This document shows, in pieces, positions 8,428-18,233 of a DNA stretch of 64,000 nt. Both the position numbers and the translations under genes were made by a program. The DNA is from Curtobacterium sp. VKM Ac-2922 (GTDB taxonomy: Bacteria > Actinomycetota > Actinomycetes > Actinomycetales > Microbacteriaceae): assembly GCF_022815645.1 (NCBI RefSeq), contig NZ_JALGRO010000004.1:189436-253435 (forward strand), read 5' to 3'. Within the stretch, counting starts at the first letter, position 1; every line of letters begins with the position of its first letter. Below the pieces are notes generated by a model. The model saw nothing but the letters and a program-made list of their open reading frames with translations, searched no databases and was not told the origin of the DNA.

Positions 8428-9020
8428 GCGCGGACCACGGGATGCCGCCCACCACCACCGGCGCGCCGCTCGACGCCACCGACGCGCCCCTCGACACCAC
8501 CGGCGCCTGGCTCGTCGTCATCGACATGCAGCACGTGTTCACCGGCGACAGCCCCTGGTCGACGCCCGGGTACGACCGGGCTGCCGCCGCGATCGAGCGC
8601 CTGCTGTGCCGGTTCCCCGACCGCGTCGTCCGGACCCGCTTCGTCGCCCCCGAGCACCCGACCGGCGCCTGGGTCGACTACTACCGCGAGTGGCCGTTCG
8701 CCCTGGTGCCCGCCGACGACCCGGTGTACGACCTGACCGAGCCGCTGGCGGCACTGGACGGCCCCGTCGTCACCGCGACGTCCTTCGGCAAGTGGGGGAG
8801 CAGCCTCCAGGCCGTGGTGGGGGAGCACCCGCACCTGGTGCTCGCCGGCGTCTCCACCGACTGCTGCGTGCTGTCGACGGCCCTGGCGGCGGCCGACGCC
8901 GGCGTCCGCGTGACCGTCGTCGCGGACGCGTGCGCCGGGGCCAGCGACGCCGACCACGCCCGTGCGCTCGACGCGATGCGCCTGTACGCGCCGCTGGTCA
9001 CCGTCGTCGACACGCTGTGA
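8424..9020 (+). CDS. Isochorismatase-like cysteine hydrolase
   Basis: 198 residues. The three catalytic positions of the family are visible: Asp in LVVIDMQ (about residue 32), Lys in TSFGKWGSS (about residue 121) and Cys in [10 protein letters not shown] (about residue 147). Members include nicotinamidase, N-carbamoylsarcosine amidase, ureidoacrylate amidase (RutB) and isochorismatase. The missing nicotinamidase metal site (D-x-H-x-H) argues against PncA. Coupling to an NCS1 permease suggests amide hydrolysis in catabolism of a nucleobase or cyclic ureide; this is inference. The start GTG overlaps the permease stop. The N-terminus has a Thr/Asp-rich repeat-like leader of about 25 residues before the fold. 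Confidence 0.85.
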   Translation: MSADHGMPPTTTGAPLDATDAPLDTTGAWLVVIDMQHVFTGDSPWSTPGYDRAAAAIERLLCRFPDRVVRTRFVAPEHPTGAWVDYYREWPFALVPADDPVYDLTEPLAALDGPVVTATSFGKWGSSLQAVVGEHPHLVLAGVSTDCCVLSTALAAADAGVRVTVVADACAGASDADHARALDAMRLYAPLVTVVDTL

Positions 9021-9059
9021 GCCCGCCGACCGGTGCGTCGCGCTGTCGGACCGAGCGCG

Positions 9060-9065
9060 TAGAGT
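9060..9065 (+). promoter_or_regulatory. -10 element (TAGAGT) for ispG
   Basis: TAGAGT ends seven bases before the GTG at 9073, leaderless spacing, and supports that start over the internal ATG at 9094. Confidence 0.5.
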
Positions 9066-9072
9066 CGACCAC

Positions 9073-10224
<1,152 letters not shown>

Positions 10225-10253
10225 CGGGCGCCGGTCCGGCCGGCACCACTGAA

Positions 10254-10297
10254 CGGACGGGAGGCCCGTGGCGACCGCGCCATGGGCCTCCCGTCCG
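10254..10297 (+). terminator. Hairpin terminator after ispG, 20-bp stem
   Basis: Bases 10254-10273 pair with 10278-10297 with one G:U, leaving a 4-base loop. It contains the word GACGGGAGGCCCG, shared with the hairpin after proS. Confidence 0.75.
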
Positions 10298-10321
10298 TCG
10301 CGGCCCCGCCACCACCGCCGC

Positions 10322-10327
10322 TAGGCT
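10322..10327 (+). promoter_or_regulatory. -10 element (TAGGCT) for proS
   Basis: TAGGCT ends seven bases before the GTG at 10335, leaderless spacing. Confidence 0.55.
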
Positions 10328-10334
10328 TGCGTCC

Positions 10335-12086
10335 GTGGTCACACGGCTCTCACATCTGTTCCTCCGCACGCTCCGCGACGACCCCTCCGACGCCGAGGTG
10401 ACGAGCGCGAAGCTGCTCGTCCGCGCCGGGTACGTCCGTCGCCAGGCCCCGGGCATCTTCGCCTGGCTGCCGCTCGGTCTGCGCGTCCGCGCCCGCATCG
10501 AGGGGATCATCCGCGACGAGATGCAGGCGGCCGGGGCACAAGAGGTCCTGCTGCCCGCGCTCCTGCCGCGCGAGCCGTACGAGGCGACGAACCGCTGGAC
10601 CGAGTACGGCGACGGCATGTTCCGCCTGCAGGACCGCAAGGGCGCCGACTACCTGCTGGCCCCCACGCACGAAGAGATGTTCGCGCTGCTGGTCAAGGAC
10701 CTGTACTCGTCGTACAAGGACCTGCCCGTCACGCTGTTCCAGATCCAGGACAAGTACCGCGACGAAGCCCGCCCGCGTGCTGGTCTGCTGCGCGGCCGCG
10801 AGTTCACGATGAAGGACGCCTACTCGTTCGACGTCACCGACGAGGGGCTCGACGCCAGCTACCGGACGATGCGCGACGCCTACGTCCGCATCTTCGACCG
10901 GCTCGGCCTCGAACACGTCATCGTCAAGGCCGACGCTGGCGCGATGGGCGGCTCGAAGTCCGAGGAGTTCCTGCACCCGATCGCCGTCGGCGAGGACACC
11001 TTCGTCCGCAGCGCGGGCGGGTACGCCGCCAACGTCGAGGCCTACGTCACGCCGGTGCCAGACGCGCTGCCGATCGACGGTCAGCCCGACGCCGTGCTGC
11101 TGCCGCCCGCCGACACCCCCACGATCGACACGCTCGTCGCGCACGCCAACCAGGTGACCCCCCGCGAGGGTGCACCGTGGACCGCTGCGGACACGCTCAA
11201 GAACGTCGTGCTCGCGCTCACCCACCTGGACGGCACGCGCGAGGTCGTCGTGGTCGGTCTGCCCGGCGACCGCGACGTCGACCTGAAGCGCGCCGAGGTG
11301 GCCTTCGCCCCGGCCGAGGTCGAAGCCGCCGGCGACGACGACTTCCGCAAGCACAAGGGCCTGGTGAAGGGCTACATCGGCCCGCAGGTGCTCGGCGCCG
11401 ACAGCGCAACGGGGCTGCGCTACCTCGTCGACCCCCGCGTGGTCGAGGGCACGAGCTGGCTGACCGGTGCGAACGAGCGCGGCGTGCACGTGGCCGGCCT
11501 GGTGATGGGCCGCGACTTCACCGCCGACGGTGTCGCCGAGGTCTCCGACGTCCGTGCCGGCGACCCGGCACCCGACGGCTCCGGTCCGCTCGAGACCGCC
11601 CGCGGCATGGAGATCGGGCACGTCTTCCAGCTCGGCCGCAAGTACGCCGAGGCGCTCGGGCTCAAGGTGCAGGACGAGAACGGCAAGCTCGCCACCGTCA
11701 CGATGGGCTCGTACGGCATCGGGGTCACCCGCATCCTGGCGATCCTGGCCGAGGCGCACAACGACGACAAGGGCCTGGCCTGGCCCAAGCACGTCGCCCC
11801 GTTCGACGTGCACGTGGTCGCGACGGGCAAGGACGCCACGGCGTACGACCTGGCGGCCAGCATCATCGAGCAGCTCGAGGCCGATCGCCACCAGGTGCTG
11901 TACGACGACCGTCCGAAGGTCTCGCCGGGCGTGAAGCTCCGCGACGCCGAGCTGCTGGGCATGCCGATCGTCGTCGTTGCGGGTCGTGGCGCTGCCGACG
12001 GCATCGTCGAGCTGTGGAACCGCGCGAGCGGCGAGCGCACCGAGGTGCCGGTCGCCGAGCTGCTGCCGGCGGTCCGCGCGATCTAG
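10335..12086 (+). CDS. proS: Prolyl-tRNA synthetase
   Basis: 583 residues, bacterial-type class II synthetase with an insertion domain. The catalytic core begins with [14 protein letters not shown], and motif 2 lies around [27 protein letters not shown]. An INS/YbaK-like editing insertion spans about residues 230-400. Motif 3 is [13 protein letters not shown], followed by the anticodon-binding domain (DVHVVATGK onward). Charges tRNA(Pro). It is the single gene of its unit, with its own leaderless-type promoter and flanking hairpins. Confidence 0.95.
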   Translation: MVTRLSHLFLRTLRDDPSDAEVTSAKLLVRAGYVRRQAPGIFAWLPLGLRVRARIEGIIRDEMQAAGAQEVLLPALLPREPYEATNRWTEYGDGMFRLQDRKGADYLLAPTHEEMFALLVKDLYSSYKDLPVTLFQIQDKYRDEARPRAGLLRGREFTMKDAYSFDVTDEGLDASYRTMRDAYVRIFDRLGLEHVIVKADAGAMGGSKSEEFLHPIAVGEDTFVRSAGGYAANVEAYVTPVPDALPIDGQPDAVLLPPADTPTIDTLVAHANQVTPREGAPWTAADTLKNVVLALTHLDGTREVVVVGLPGDRDVDLKRAEVAFAPAEVEAAGDDDFRKHKGLVKGYIGPQVLGADSATGLRYLVDPRVVEGTSWLTGANERGVHVAGLVMGRDFTADGVAEVSDVRAGDPAPDGSGPLETARGMEIGHVFQLGRKYAEALGLKVQDENGKLATVTMGSYGIGVTRILAILAEAHNDDKGLAWPKHVAPFDVHVVATGKDATAYDLAASIIEQLEADRHQVLYDDRPKVSPGVKLRDAELLGMPIVVVAGRGAADGIVELWNRASGERTEVPVAELLPAVRAI

Positions 12087-12115
12087 CGGCTCGCGTCGTC
12101 GACGCGACCACCCAT

Positions 12116-12159
12116 CGGACGGGAGGCCCGGTGCCAGCTGGCACCGTGCCTCCCATCCG
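12116..12159 (+). terminator. Hairpin terminator after proS
   Basis: Bases 12116-12135 pair with 12140-12159 across a 4-base loop, with two imperfect positions. Its 5' arm shares GACGGGAGGCCCG with the terminator after ispG. Confidence 0.65.
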
Positions 12160-12184
12160 CGCAGGGCGGAGCGCCGCAGTGCGG

Positions 12185-12190
12185 TACTCT
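12185..12190 (+). promoter_or_regulatory. Possible -10 element (TACTCT) for the nusA operon
   Basis: TACTCT is 64 bases before the nusA GTG, giving a short 5' leader. No convincing -35 is seen. Confidence 0.35.
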
Positions 12191-12254
12191 GGACGCCGAC
12201 TTCTGCGCGGTTCCAGTGCGCCGGAGCGACTCATCTGAATACGGAGGCCCCTCG

Positions 12255-13253
12255 GTGAAGATCGATCTCGCAGTCCTGCGACTCATGGAGCGTGAACGGG
12301 AGATCCCGTTCGAAGAACTCGTCCAGATCATCGAGTCGGCCATCCTCACGGCCTACCACAAGCACACCGACGAGAACGGCGAGCCGGCCGACGCGCAGTC
12401 CCGCGTCGAGCTCGACCGGAAGACCGGTGAGGTCAGCGTCTTCGTGCCCGAGCGCGATGAGGACGGCACCGTCGTCGGCGAGGCCGTCGACCAGCCGAGC
12501 GACTTCGGCCGCATCGCGGCGTTCGCGGCCAAGCAGGTCATCAACCAGCGACTGCGCGACATCGGCGACGACAAGATCCTCGGACAGTTCCGCGGGAAAG
12601 AAGGCGACATCGTCGCGGGCGTGGTCCAGCAGGGCCCGAACCCGCGGATGGTGCACGTCGACCTGGGCACCGTGGAGGCGATCCTGCCGCCGGAAGAGCA
12701 GGTGCCGGGGGAGTCCTACACGCACGGCTCGCGCATCCGCGTCTACGTGACCAGCGTCGGCCGGGGCATGAAGGGGCCGCAGATCACCGTGTCCCGCACC
12801 CACCCGGGCCTGGTCCGCAAGCTCTTCGCGCTCGAGGTCCCGGAGATCGCCTCGGGTGTGGTCGAGATCACGTCCCTCGCCCGCGAAGCCGGACACCGCA
12901 CCAAGCTCGCGGTCAAGGCGAACGAGCCCGGCGTGAACGCCAAGGGTGCCTGCATCGGCGAGCTCGGTGCGCGCGTGCGTGCCGTCACGACCGAACTCGG
13001 CACCGAGAAGATCGACATCGTCGACTGGTCGCCCGACCTGGCGACGTTCGTGGCCAGTGCGCTGTCGCCGGCCAAGGTGACCAGCGCCTTCGTGCTCGAC
13101 GCGTCGACCAAGGCGGTCCGTGCCCTGGTGCCGGACTACCAGCTGTCGCTCGCGATCGGCAAGGAAGGGCAGAACGCCCGCCTGGCCGCCAAGCTCACCG
13201 GAGCCCGGATCGACATCCAACCGGACTCGATCCTGGACGACGACGAGTCCTGA
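12255..13253 (+). CDS. nusA: Transcription termination/antitermination factor NusA
   Basis: 332 residues, the short actinobacterial form without the C-terminal acidic repeats of E. coli NusA. An N-terminal RNA-polymerase-binding domain ([20 protein letters not shown]) is followed by an S1 domain (about residues 115-185, [17 protein letters not shown]) and two KH domains containing [11 protein letters not shown] and [14 protein letters not shown]. It binds RNA polymerase and nascent RNA to control pausing, termination and rRNA antitermination. The GTG at 12255 precedes VKIDL, the conserved beginning, after an ACGGAGG ribosome binding site. The last 14 codons are partly duplicated just beyond the stop. 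Confidence 0.95.
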   Translation: MKIDLAVLRLMEREREIPFEELVQIIESAILTAYHKHTDENGEPADAQSRVELDRKTGEVSVFVPERDEDGTVVGEAVDQPSDFGRIAAFAAKQVINQRLRDIGDDKILGQFRGKEGDIVAGVVQQGPNPRMVHVDLGTVEAILPPEEQVPGESYTHGSRIRVYVTSVGRGMKGPQITVSRTHPGLVRKLFALEVPEIASGVVEITSLAREAGHRTKLAVKANEPGVNAKGACIGELGARVRAVTTELGTEKIDIVDWSPDLATFVASALSPAKVTSAFVLDASTKAVRALVPDYQLSLAIGKEGQNARLAAKLTGARIDIQPDSILDDDES

Positions 13254-13306
13254 TCGACATCCAATCAGGTCGTCAGGGCTCGATCCTGGACGACGACGAG
13301 TCCTAG
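13208..13306 (+). repeat. Imperfect duplication of the nusA 3' end
   Basis: Bases 13208-13253 (end of nusA) recur at 13252-13306. GATCGACATCCAA is repeated, then a variable middle, then an identical block of about 25 bases through GACGACGACGAGTCCT and a second stop. In its own frame the second copy reads [21 protein letters not shown] against [18 protein letters not shown] in the gene, nine bases longer and still an open NusA-like tail. Confidence 0.85.
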
Positions 13307-13397
13307 AGAACCGATCGGGCGGGGCGTCGCGTGCGGCGTTTCGCCCGTGGCGATGCGGATCCGGGCGCGCCGGATCGCGGTCATCGGAGGCAGGGAG

Positions 13398-13403
13398 TAG
13401 AGT
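13398..13403 (+). promoter_or_regulatory. -10-like hexamer (TAGAGT) at the ylxR start
   Basis: TAGAGT overlaps the proposed GTG at 13402. If it is a promoter, the mRNA would begin near 13410, inside the assumed reading frame. This makes either the promoter or the start uncertain. Confidence 0.3.
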
Positions 13404-13740
13404 GGTCGCCGTCAGAACGTGCATCGGCAGTCGTCGTCGCGCATCCCGATCTTCCCTCCTCCGAGTCGTCGCCCTGAGCGACGGCCGTGTGGTGGCGGAT
13501 CCGAAGGCAGTCATGCCGGGGCGGGGAGCGTGGCTCACACCGACGGTCGAAGCGTACGAGCTGGCCGTCAAGCGTCGGGCTTTCCGCCGGGCGCTGCGGC
13601 TGGATCGTGAACCGGACACGTCTGCGGTGCTCGAGTACCTGCGGCGTCTGCCCGAGGTGGAACCCCACCTCGCCGAGCAGATCGACGCGGAAGAGCACCC
13701 GGACACGACAGAACAGGCTGAACGGCTTATGGACAACTGA
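13402..13740 (+). CDS. ylxR: YlxR-family RNA/nucleoid-binding protein
   Basis: About 112 residues. The pattern VRTCIGSRRRASRSSLLRVV followed by GRGAWL and a basic helix (LAVKRRAFRRALRL) is the DUF448/YlxR fold, always found between nusA and infB. Members bind RNA or DNA; a role in tuning RNase P or transcription has been reported in other genera. The C-terminal 45 residues are acidic and family-specific. The GTG at 13402 is the nearest plausible start, but it overlaps a -10-like hexamer, so the exact N-terminus is uncertain. There is no ribosome binding site. Confidence 0.8.
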   Translation: MVAVRTCIGSRRRASRSSLLRVVALSDGRVVADPKAVMPGRGAWLTPTVEAYELAVKRRAFRRALRLDREPDTSAVLEYLRRLPEVEPHLAEQIDAEEHPDTTEQAERLMDN

Positions 13741-13813
13741 TGAGCGGCTCGAAATGAGACCCATCACCCAGTGAGTCCTGCCCTTGACGGGGTGGGACCC
13801 GTGAAGGAGAACA

Positions 13814-16642
13814 GTGGCGAAACCACGCGTACACGAGATCGCAAGCGAGCTCGGCGTCGACAGCAAGACCGCACTCGAGAAGCTCAAGGAGCTGGGCGAG
13901 TTCGTCAAGGGACCGAGCTCGAGTGTCGAGCCCCCCGTGGCACGGAAGCTCCGTGCCGCCCTGCAGGCAGAGGGTGCCTCGGCATCCGCGGCGCCCGCAG
14001 CATCGGCCGCCGCACCCGCGGCTGCCACCTCGTCCGCACCGAAGCCCGGTGGCCCGAAGCCCGGCCCCAAGCGCCCGGCACCGGAACCCGAGCCCGAGGT
14101 CGCCCCCCAGGCGGCCGAGGACGTCCCCGTCACCCCAGCACCGAAGTCCGTCGCGCAGCGACAGGCCGAGGCCGAGGCGGCACGCAAGGCCGCAGCCGCC
14201 GAGACCACCGAGGGTCCCTCGGACTCCGGTGACGCCGACAGCGCGCCCAAGAACGACGCCGTCAAGCCCGGTGCGGCCAAGCCCGCCGCCGCGGCTGCCG
14301 GCCCGAAGCCGGGCGGCCCCAAGCCGGGTGCCCGCCCCGGCAACAACCCCTACGCGTCGAGCCAGGGCATGGGCTCGCGCCCGCCGCGCCCCGGCAACAA
14401 CCCGTACTCGTCCAACCAGGGCATGGGCCAGCGTCCCGCTGGCGCGGCCGGTGCTGGCGGGATCCCCCGTCCCCAGCCGCCGCGTCCCGGTGCTCCCCGT
14501 CCGGGCGCTCCGCGTCCGGGTGGTCCCGGTCAGGGCAACCGTCCCAACGGCTTCGGGCAGCGCCCGGGCCAGGGTGGCGGCGGTCGTGGCGGCCCCGGTG
14601 GCGGTCGTCCCGGTGCCGGTGGCGGTGCCGGTGGTGGCTTCCCGCGTCCGGCCTTCAGCGGCCCGCGTCCCGCCGGTGGCGGTGGCCGTGGCCGTGGTCC
14701 CGGTGGTGGTACCGCCGGTGCGTTCGGTCGTGGTGGCGGCAAGAGCCGTGCCCGCAAGTCGAAGCGGACGAAGCGCGCCGAGTACGAGATGCGGCAGGCG
14801 CCGTCGCTCGGTGGTGTGCAGGTCCCGCGCGGCGACGGCAACACGGTCGTCCGTCTGCGCCGTGGTGCGAGCATCTCGGACTTCGCGGACAAGATCGACG
14901 CCAGCCCGGGCAACCTCGTGACGGTGCTGTTCCACCTCGGTGAGATGGCGACCGCCACGGAGTCCCTCGACGAGGCGACCTTCGAGGTCCTCGGCGACGA
15001 GCTCGGCTACAAGATCCAGATCGTGTCGCCGGAAGACGAAGACCGCGAGCTCCTCGAGGGCTTCGACATCGACATCGACGCCGAGTACGCCGACGAGGAC
15101 GACTCCGTCCTGCAGCAGCGTCCCCCGGTCGTCACCGTCATGGGCCACGTCGACCACGGAAAGACCCGACTGCTCGACGCCATCCGCAACTCCAAGGTGG
15201 TCGAGGGCGAAGCCGGCGGCATCACGCAGCACATCGGTGCGTACCAGATCGTCGCCGAGCACGAGGGCATCGAACGTCCCATCACCTTCATCGACACCCC
15301 TGGTCACGAGGCGTTCACCGCCATGCGTGCCCGTGGTGCGCAGGTGACGGACATCGCGATCCTGGTGGTCGCGGCGGACGACGGCATCATGCCCCAGACG
15401 ATCGAGGCGCTGAACCACGCCCAGTCGGCGAACGTGCCGATCGTGGTCGCGGTGAACAAGATCGACAAGGAAGGCGCCAACCCCGCCAAGGTCCGCCAGC
15501 AGCTCACCGAGTACAACCTGGTGGCCGAGGAGTACGGCGGGGACGTCATGTTCGTCGACGTGTCCGCGCGGCAGAACATCGGCATCCAGGACCTCCTGGA
15601 CGCCGTGCTGCTCACCGCTGACGCCGGGCTCGACCTGCGGGCGAACCCCGACAAGGACGCCCGCGGTGTCGCGATCGAAGCCCGACTCGACAAGGGTCGC
15701 GGTGCGGTCGCCACGGTGCTCATCCAGTCCGGAACGCTGCACGTCGGCGACGCGATCGTGGCGGGCACGGCCTACGGCCGCGTCCGTGCGATGGCGGACG
15801 AGGACGGCAACCCGGTGACCGCCGCGACGCCCAGTCGTCCGGTCCAGGTGCAGGGTCTGTCCTCGGTGCCCCGCGCCGGTGACACCTTCCTGGTCACGGA
15901 AGAAGACCGCACCGCCCGTCAGATCGCTGAGAAGCGTGAAGCGGCCGAGCGCAACGCCCAGCTGGCCAAGGCCCGCAAGCGCATCTCGCTCGAGGACTTC
16001 ACCCGTGCACTCGAAGAGGGCAAGGTCGACTCGCTCAACCTCATCATCAAGGGTGACGTCTCCGGTGCTGTCGAAGCACTCGAGCAGTCGCTCCTGGACA
16101 TCGAGGTGGACGACAGCGTCCAGCTGCGCATCCTGCACCGCGGTGTCGGCGCGATCACCGAGTCGGACATCGACCTCGCCACGATCGACAACGCCATCGT
16201 CATCGGCTTCAACGTCCGTCCGGACGTCAAGGCCCGTGAGCGTGCGGCGCGTGAGGGCATCGACGTCCGGTTCTACTCGGTCATCTACAACGCACTCGAG
16301 GACATCGAGCAGTCCCTCAAGGGCATGCTCAAGCCCGAGTACGAAGAGGTGCAGTCCGGTGTCGCCGAGATCCGCGAGGTCTTCCGGTCCTCGAAGTTCG
16401 GCAACATCGCGGGTGTCATCGTCCGCTCCGGCACGATCACGCGCAACGCCAAGGCGCGCGTCATCCGTGACGGCGTGGTCCTGGCCGACGGACTGGCCAT
16501 CGAGTCGCTCCGTCGCTTCAAGGACGACGTCACCGAGGTCCGGACGGACTTCGAGGCGGGTATCGGTCTGGGCAAGTTCAACGACATCCAGACCGGTGAC
16601 GAGATCGAGACCACCGAGCTCGTCGAGAAGCCGCGCGACTGA
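13814..16642 (+). CDS. infB: Translation initiation factor IF-2
   Basis: 942 residues, a GTPase that delivers initiator tRNA to the 30S subunit. The N-terminal IF2_N domain ([19 protein letters not shown]) is followed by a long low-complexity region to about residue 310. That region is rich in Ala/Pro/Gly and includes two NNPY-S-QGMG repeats and a Gly/Arg tract. The G domain starts near residue 440: [14 protein letters not shown] (G1), [10 protein letters not shown] (G2), DTPGHEAF (G3) and NKID (G4). Domains II-IV follow, with the C-terminal fMet-tRNA-binding domain ([13 protein letters not shown]). GTG start with an AAGGAGA ribosome binding site. It ends at a hairpin. Confidence 0.96.
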   Translation: MAKPRVHEIASELGVDSKTALEKLKELGEFVKGPSSSVEPPVARKLRAALQAEGASASAAPAASAAAPAAATSSAPKPGGPKPGPKRPAPEPEPEVAPQAAEDVPVTPAPKSVAQRQAEAEAARKAAAAETTEGPSDSGDADSAPKNDAVKPGAAKPAAAAAGPKPGGPKPGARPGNNPYASSQGMGSRPPRPGNNPYSSNQGMGQRPAGAAGAGGIPRPQPPRPGAPRPGAPRPGGPGQGNRPNGFGQRPGQGGGGRGGPGGGRPGAGGGAGGGFPRPAFSGPRPAGGGGRGRGPGGGTAGAFGRGGGKSRARKSKRTKRAEYEMRQAPSLGGVQVPRGDGNTVVRLRRGASISDFADKIDASPGNLVTVLFHLGEMATATESLDEATFEVLGDELGYKIQIVSPEDEDRELLEGFDIDIDAEYADEDDSVLQQRPPVVTVMGHVDHGKTRLLDAIRNSKVVEGEAGGITQHIGAYQIVAEHEGIERPITFIDTPGHEAFTAMRARGAQVTDIAILVVAADDGIMPQTIEALNHAQSANVPIVVAVNKIDKEGANPAKVRQQLTEYNLVAEEYGGDVMFVDVSARQNIGIQDLLDAVLLTADAGLDLRANPDKDARGVAIEARLDKGRGAVATVLIQSGTLHVGDAIVAGTAYGRVRAMADEDGNPVTAATPSRPVQVQGLSSVPRAGDTFLVTEEDRTARQIAEKREAAERNAQLAKARKRISLEDFTRALEEGKVDSLNLIIKGDVSGAVEALEQSLLDIEVDDSVQLRILHRGVGAITESDIDLATIDNAIVIGFNVRPDVKARERAAREGIDVRFYSVIYNALEDIEQSLKGMLKPEYEEVQSGVAEIREVFRSSKFGNIAGVIVRSGTITRNAKARVIRDGVVLADGLAIESLRRFKDDVTEVRTDFEAGIGLGKFNDIQTGDEIETTELVEKPRD

Positions 16643-16658
16643 TCGTGTGACCGACCCT

Positions 16659-16692
16659 GAGCCCCGGCTTCCCCACGGGGAGGCCGGGGCTC
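16659..16692 (+). terminator. Hairpin terminator after infB
   Basis: GAGCCCCGGCTTCCC at 16659-16673 pairs with the complementary arm ending at 16692 with one G:U and a 4-base loop. It is probably a full or partial terminator before rbfA. Confidence 0.65.
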
Positions 16693-16702
16693 ACCCCGTT
16701 CC

Positions 16703-16737
16703 ACCGTTCGACCACGAACGACCGTTCGACCACGAAC
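16703..16737. repeat. 17-bp direct repeat creating an SOS-box-like palindrome
   Basis: ACCGTTCGACCACGAAC occurs at 16703-16719 and again at 16721-16737. The junction of the two copies forms CGAAC-GACC-GTTCG at 16715-16728, which matches the Gram-positive/actinobacterial LexA half-sites CGAAC-N4-GTTCG. It lies 52 bases upstream of the rbfA start. Confidence 0.6.
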
Positions 16738-16779
16738 CACCGGCGGGACCGCGTCCCGCAACCGCCCCAGGAGGCACCC

Positions 16780-17232
16780 ATGGCTGACCCGCAGCGCGCA
16801 CGCAAGATGGCGGACCGCATCAAAGAGGTGGTCGCCCGCCGGATCGACAAGGGCCTGCGCGACCCGCGTCTCGGCTTCGTGACGATCACCGACGTCCGCG
16901 TCACCGGTGACCTGCAGCATGCGTCGGTCTTCTACACCGTGTACGGCTCCGACGAGGAACGCGCCGACTCCGCCGCAGCGCTCAAGGCCGCCACCGGTCT
17001 GCTCCGCACCGAGGTCGGCAAGAACATCACGGCGCGGCTCACCCCGTCGCTGGAGTTCATCGCCGACGCCCTGCCGGACACCTCGGCGCACCTCGAGGAC
17101 CTGCTGGCCCAGGCGAAGATGCGCGACGAGCAGGTCCGCAGCGCCTCGGCCGGCGCGACGTACGCGGGCGACGCCGACCCGTACAAGCACGACGAGGACG
17201 ACGAGGACGACGAGGACGCACCCGCCTCGTAG
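16780..17232 (+). CDS. rbfA: 30S ribosome-binding factor A
   Basis: 150 residues; binds the 30S subunit during 16S rRNA 5'-end maturation and cold adaptation. The KH-like fold is recognisable from RARKMADRIKEVVARRI, DPRLGFVTITDVRVTGDLQHA and LTPSLEFIAD. The tail from about residue 137 is an Asp/Glu run (DEDDEDDEDAPAS), longer than in most homologues. ATG start with an AGGAGG site nine bases upstream. It ends eight bases before the convergent mutY stop, with no room for a separate terminator. Confidence 0.93.
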   Translation: MADPQRARKMADRIKEVVARRIDKGLRDPRLGFVTITDVRVTGDLQHASVFYTVYGSDEERADSAAALKAATGLLRTEVGKNITARLTPSLEFIADALPDTSAHLEDLLAQAKMRDEQVRSASAGATYAGDADPYKHDEDDEDDEDAPAS

Positions 17233-17239
17233 CGACCGC

Positions 17240-18214
17240 TCAGGCGTCCGGCAACCGGTAGCCCGTCGCGTCGTCGCCGACGGCCAGACCGTCGCGGACC
17301 AGTGACGCCAGGGCCCGGTCGCGCTGAGCGGCGTCCGGCCACACCGGAGCGATCTCGTCCGGGCTGACCGGGACGTCGCTGGCGCGGAGTTCGGCCATGA
17401 TCAGCCCGCGGACCTGGCGGTCGCTGCCGGCGAACCTCGCCTGCTTCGGCGCGCGGGGCCCGTCGTGCTCCGGGTACCCGGCTGCGCGCCACGCGCAGCG
17501 GTCCGCGATGGGGCAGACGTCGCAGGCGGGGGAGCGCGAGACGCAGACCAGCGCACCGAGTTCCATCACGGCGGCGTTCGTGGCGGCCGCGGCGTCGCGC
17601 TCCTCGGGCAGCACCGATGCCATCAGCGGCAGGTCCCGCTTGGCGTTCGCCGGCCCGGGCTGCCCCTCCCCGAGCAGCGCCCGGGCCAGCACGCGGCGCA
17701 CGTTGACGTCGACGACGGGGTGCCGGTCACCGTACGCGAAGACGGCCACGGCCCGGGCGGTGTAGTCCCCGATCCCCGGCAGGGCGAGCAGCGCATCGAC
17801 GTCCCGCGGCACCACGTTGTCGTGCTGCTCGGCGATCACGGTCGCCGCCGCGTGCAGCGCGAGCGCCCGTCTGGGGTAGCCGAGCCGGTCCCAGGCACGC
17901 ACCGCGTCGGACGGAGGCGAGTCCGCGAGGTCGCGCGGCGTCGGCCACCGGGTGAGCCATGCCTCCAGTCGGGGGACCACCCGCGCGACCTGTGTCTGCT
18001 GCAGCATGATCTCGCTGACCAGCGTGCCCCAGGCCGGGAAGCCGGGCCGTCGCCACGGCAGGTCGCGCGCCTCGGCGCGGAACCAGGCGACCAACGGGGT
18101 CGCGATGTCCGGCTGGGTCCGGCCCGACGGGTCGTCCACAGACTGCCCGTCCGGCTGGGTCCGGCCCGACGGGTCGTCCACAGACTGCCGGGAGGCTCCG
18201 CTCGCGTTCACCAC
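17240..18214 (-). CDS. mutY: A/G-specific adenine glycosylase MutY
   Basis: 324 residues; removes adenine mispaired with 8-oxoguanine. The HhH-GPD core has WGTLVSEIMLQQTQVARV (catalytic Glu within SEIMLQQT), the hairpin-helix-hairpin LPGIGDYTARAV and the conserved Asp in VVDVNVRRVLAR. The 4Fe-4S loop is complete as C-x6-C-x2-C-x5-C (CVSRSPACDVCPIADRC). There is no NUDIX-like 8-oxoG recognition domain; the protein ends in a short basic/winged segment, as in other actinobacterial short MutYs. The first 36 residues are an extension made of two copies of QSVDDPSGRTQPD, encoded by a 42-base tandem repeat. The GTG at 18214 is backed by a TAGGCT six bases upstream. Confidence 0.9.
   Translation of the reverse strand: MVNASGASRQSVDDPSGRTQPDGQSVDDPSGRTQPDIATPLVAWFRAEARDLPWRRPGFPAWGTLVSEIMLQQTQVARVVPRLEAWLTRWPTPRDLADSPPSDAVRAWDRLGYPRRALALHAAATVIAEQHDNVVPRDVDALLALPGIGDYTARAVAVFAYGDRHPVVDVNVRRVLARALLGEGQPGPANAKRDLPLMASVLPEERDAAAATNAAVMELGALVCVSRSPACDVCPIADRCAWRAAGYPEHDGPRAPKQARFAGSDRQVRGLIMAELRASDVPVSPDEIAPVWPDAAQRDRALASLVRDGLAVGDDATGYRLPDA
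18107..18190 (-). repeat. 42-bp tandem repeat x2 at the mutY N-terminus
   Basis: Bases 18107-18148 and 18149-18190 match at 41 of 42 positions and encode a duplicated 14-residue segment ahead of the conserved MutY fold. Confidence 0.9.
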
Positions 18215-18218
18215 GACA

Positions 18219-18227
18219 GCCTACGGT
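18219..18227. promoter_or_regulatory. Overlapping divergent -10 elements of mutY and the kinase-like gene
   Basis: The 9-base string AGCCTACGGT-like core contains TAGGCT on the minus strand (18224-18219), six bases from the mutY GTG at 18214. It also contains TACGGT on the plus strand (18222-18227), six bases from ATG 18234. Both fit leaderless transcription, and they share three base pairs. Confidence 0.55.
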
Positions 18228-18233
18228 GGGTGC

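Noticed and set aside
8424..9020. Nicotinamidase PncA
   Set aside because: The isochorismatase-fold triad is present, but the D-x-H-x-H metal site typical of PncA is not visible.
13253..13306. Independent small ORF after nusA
   Set aside because: It has no start codon or ribosome binding site; it is better explained as a duplicated nusA 3' end.
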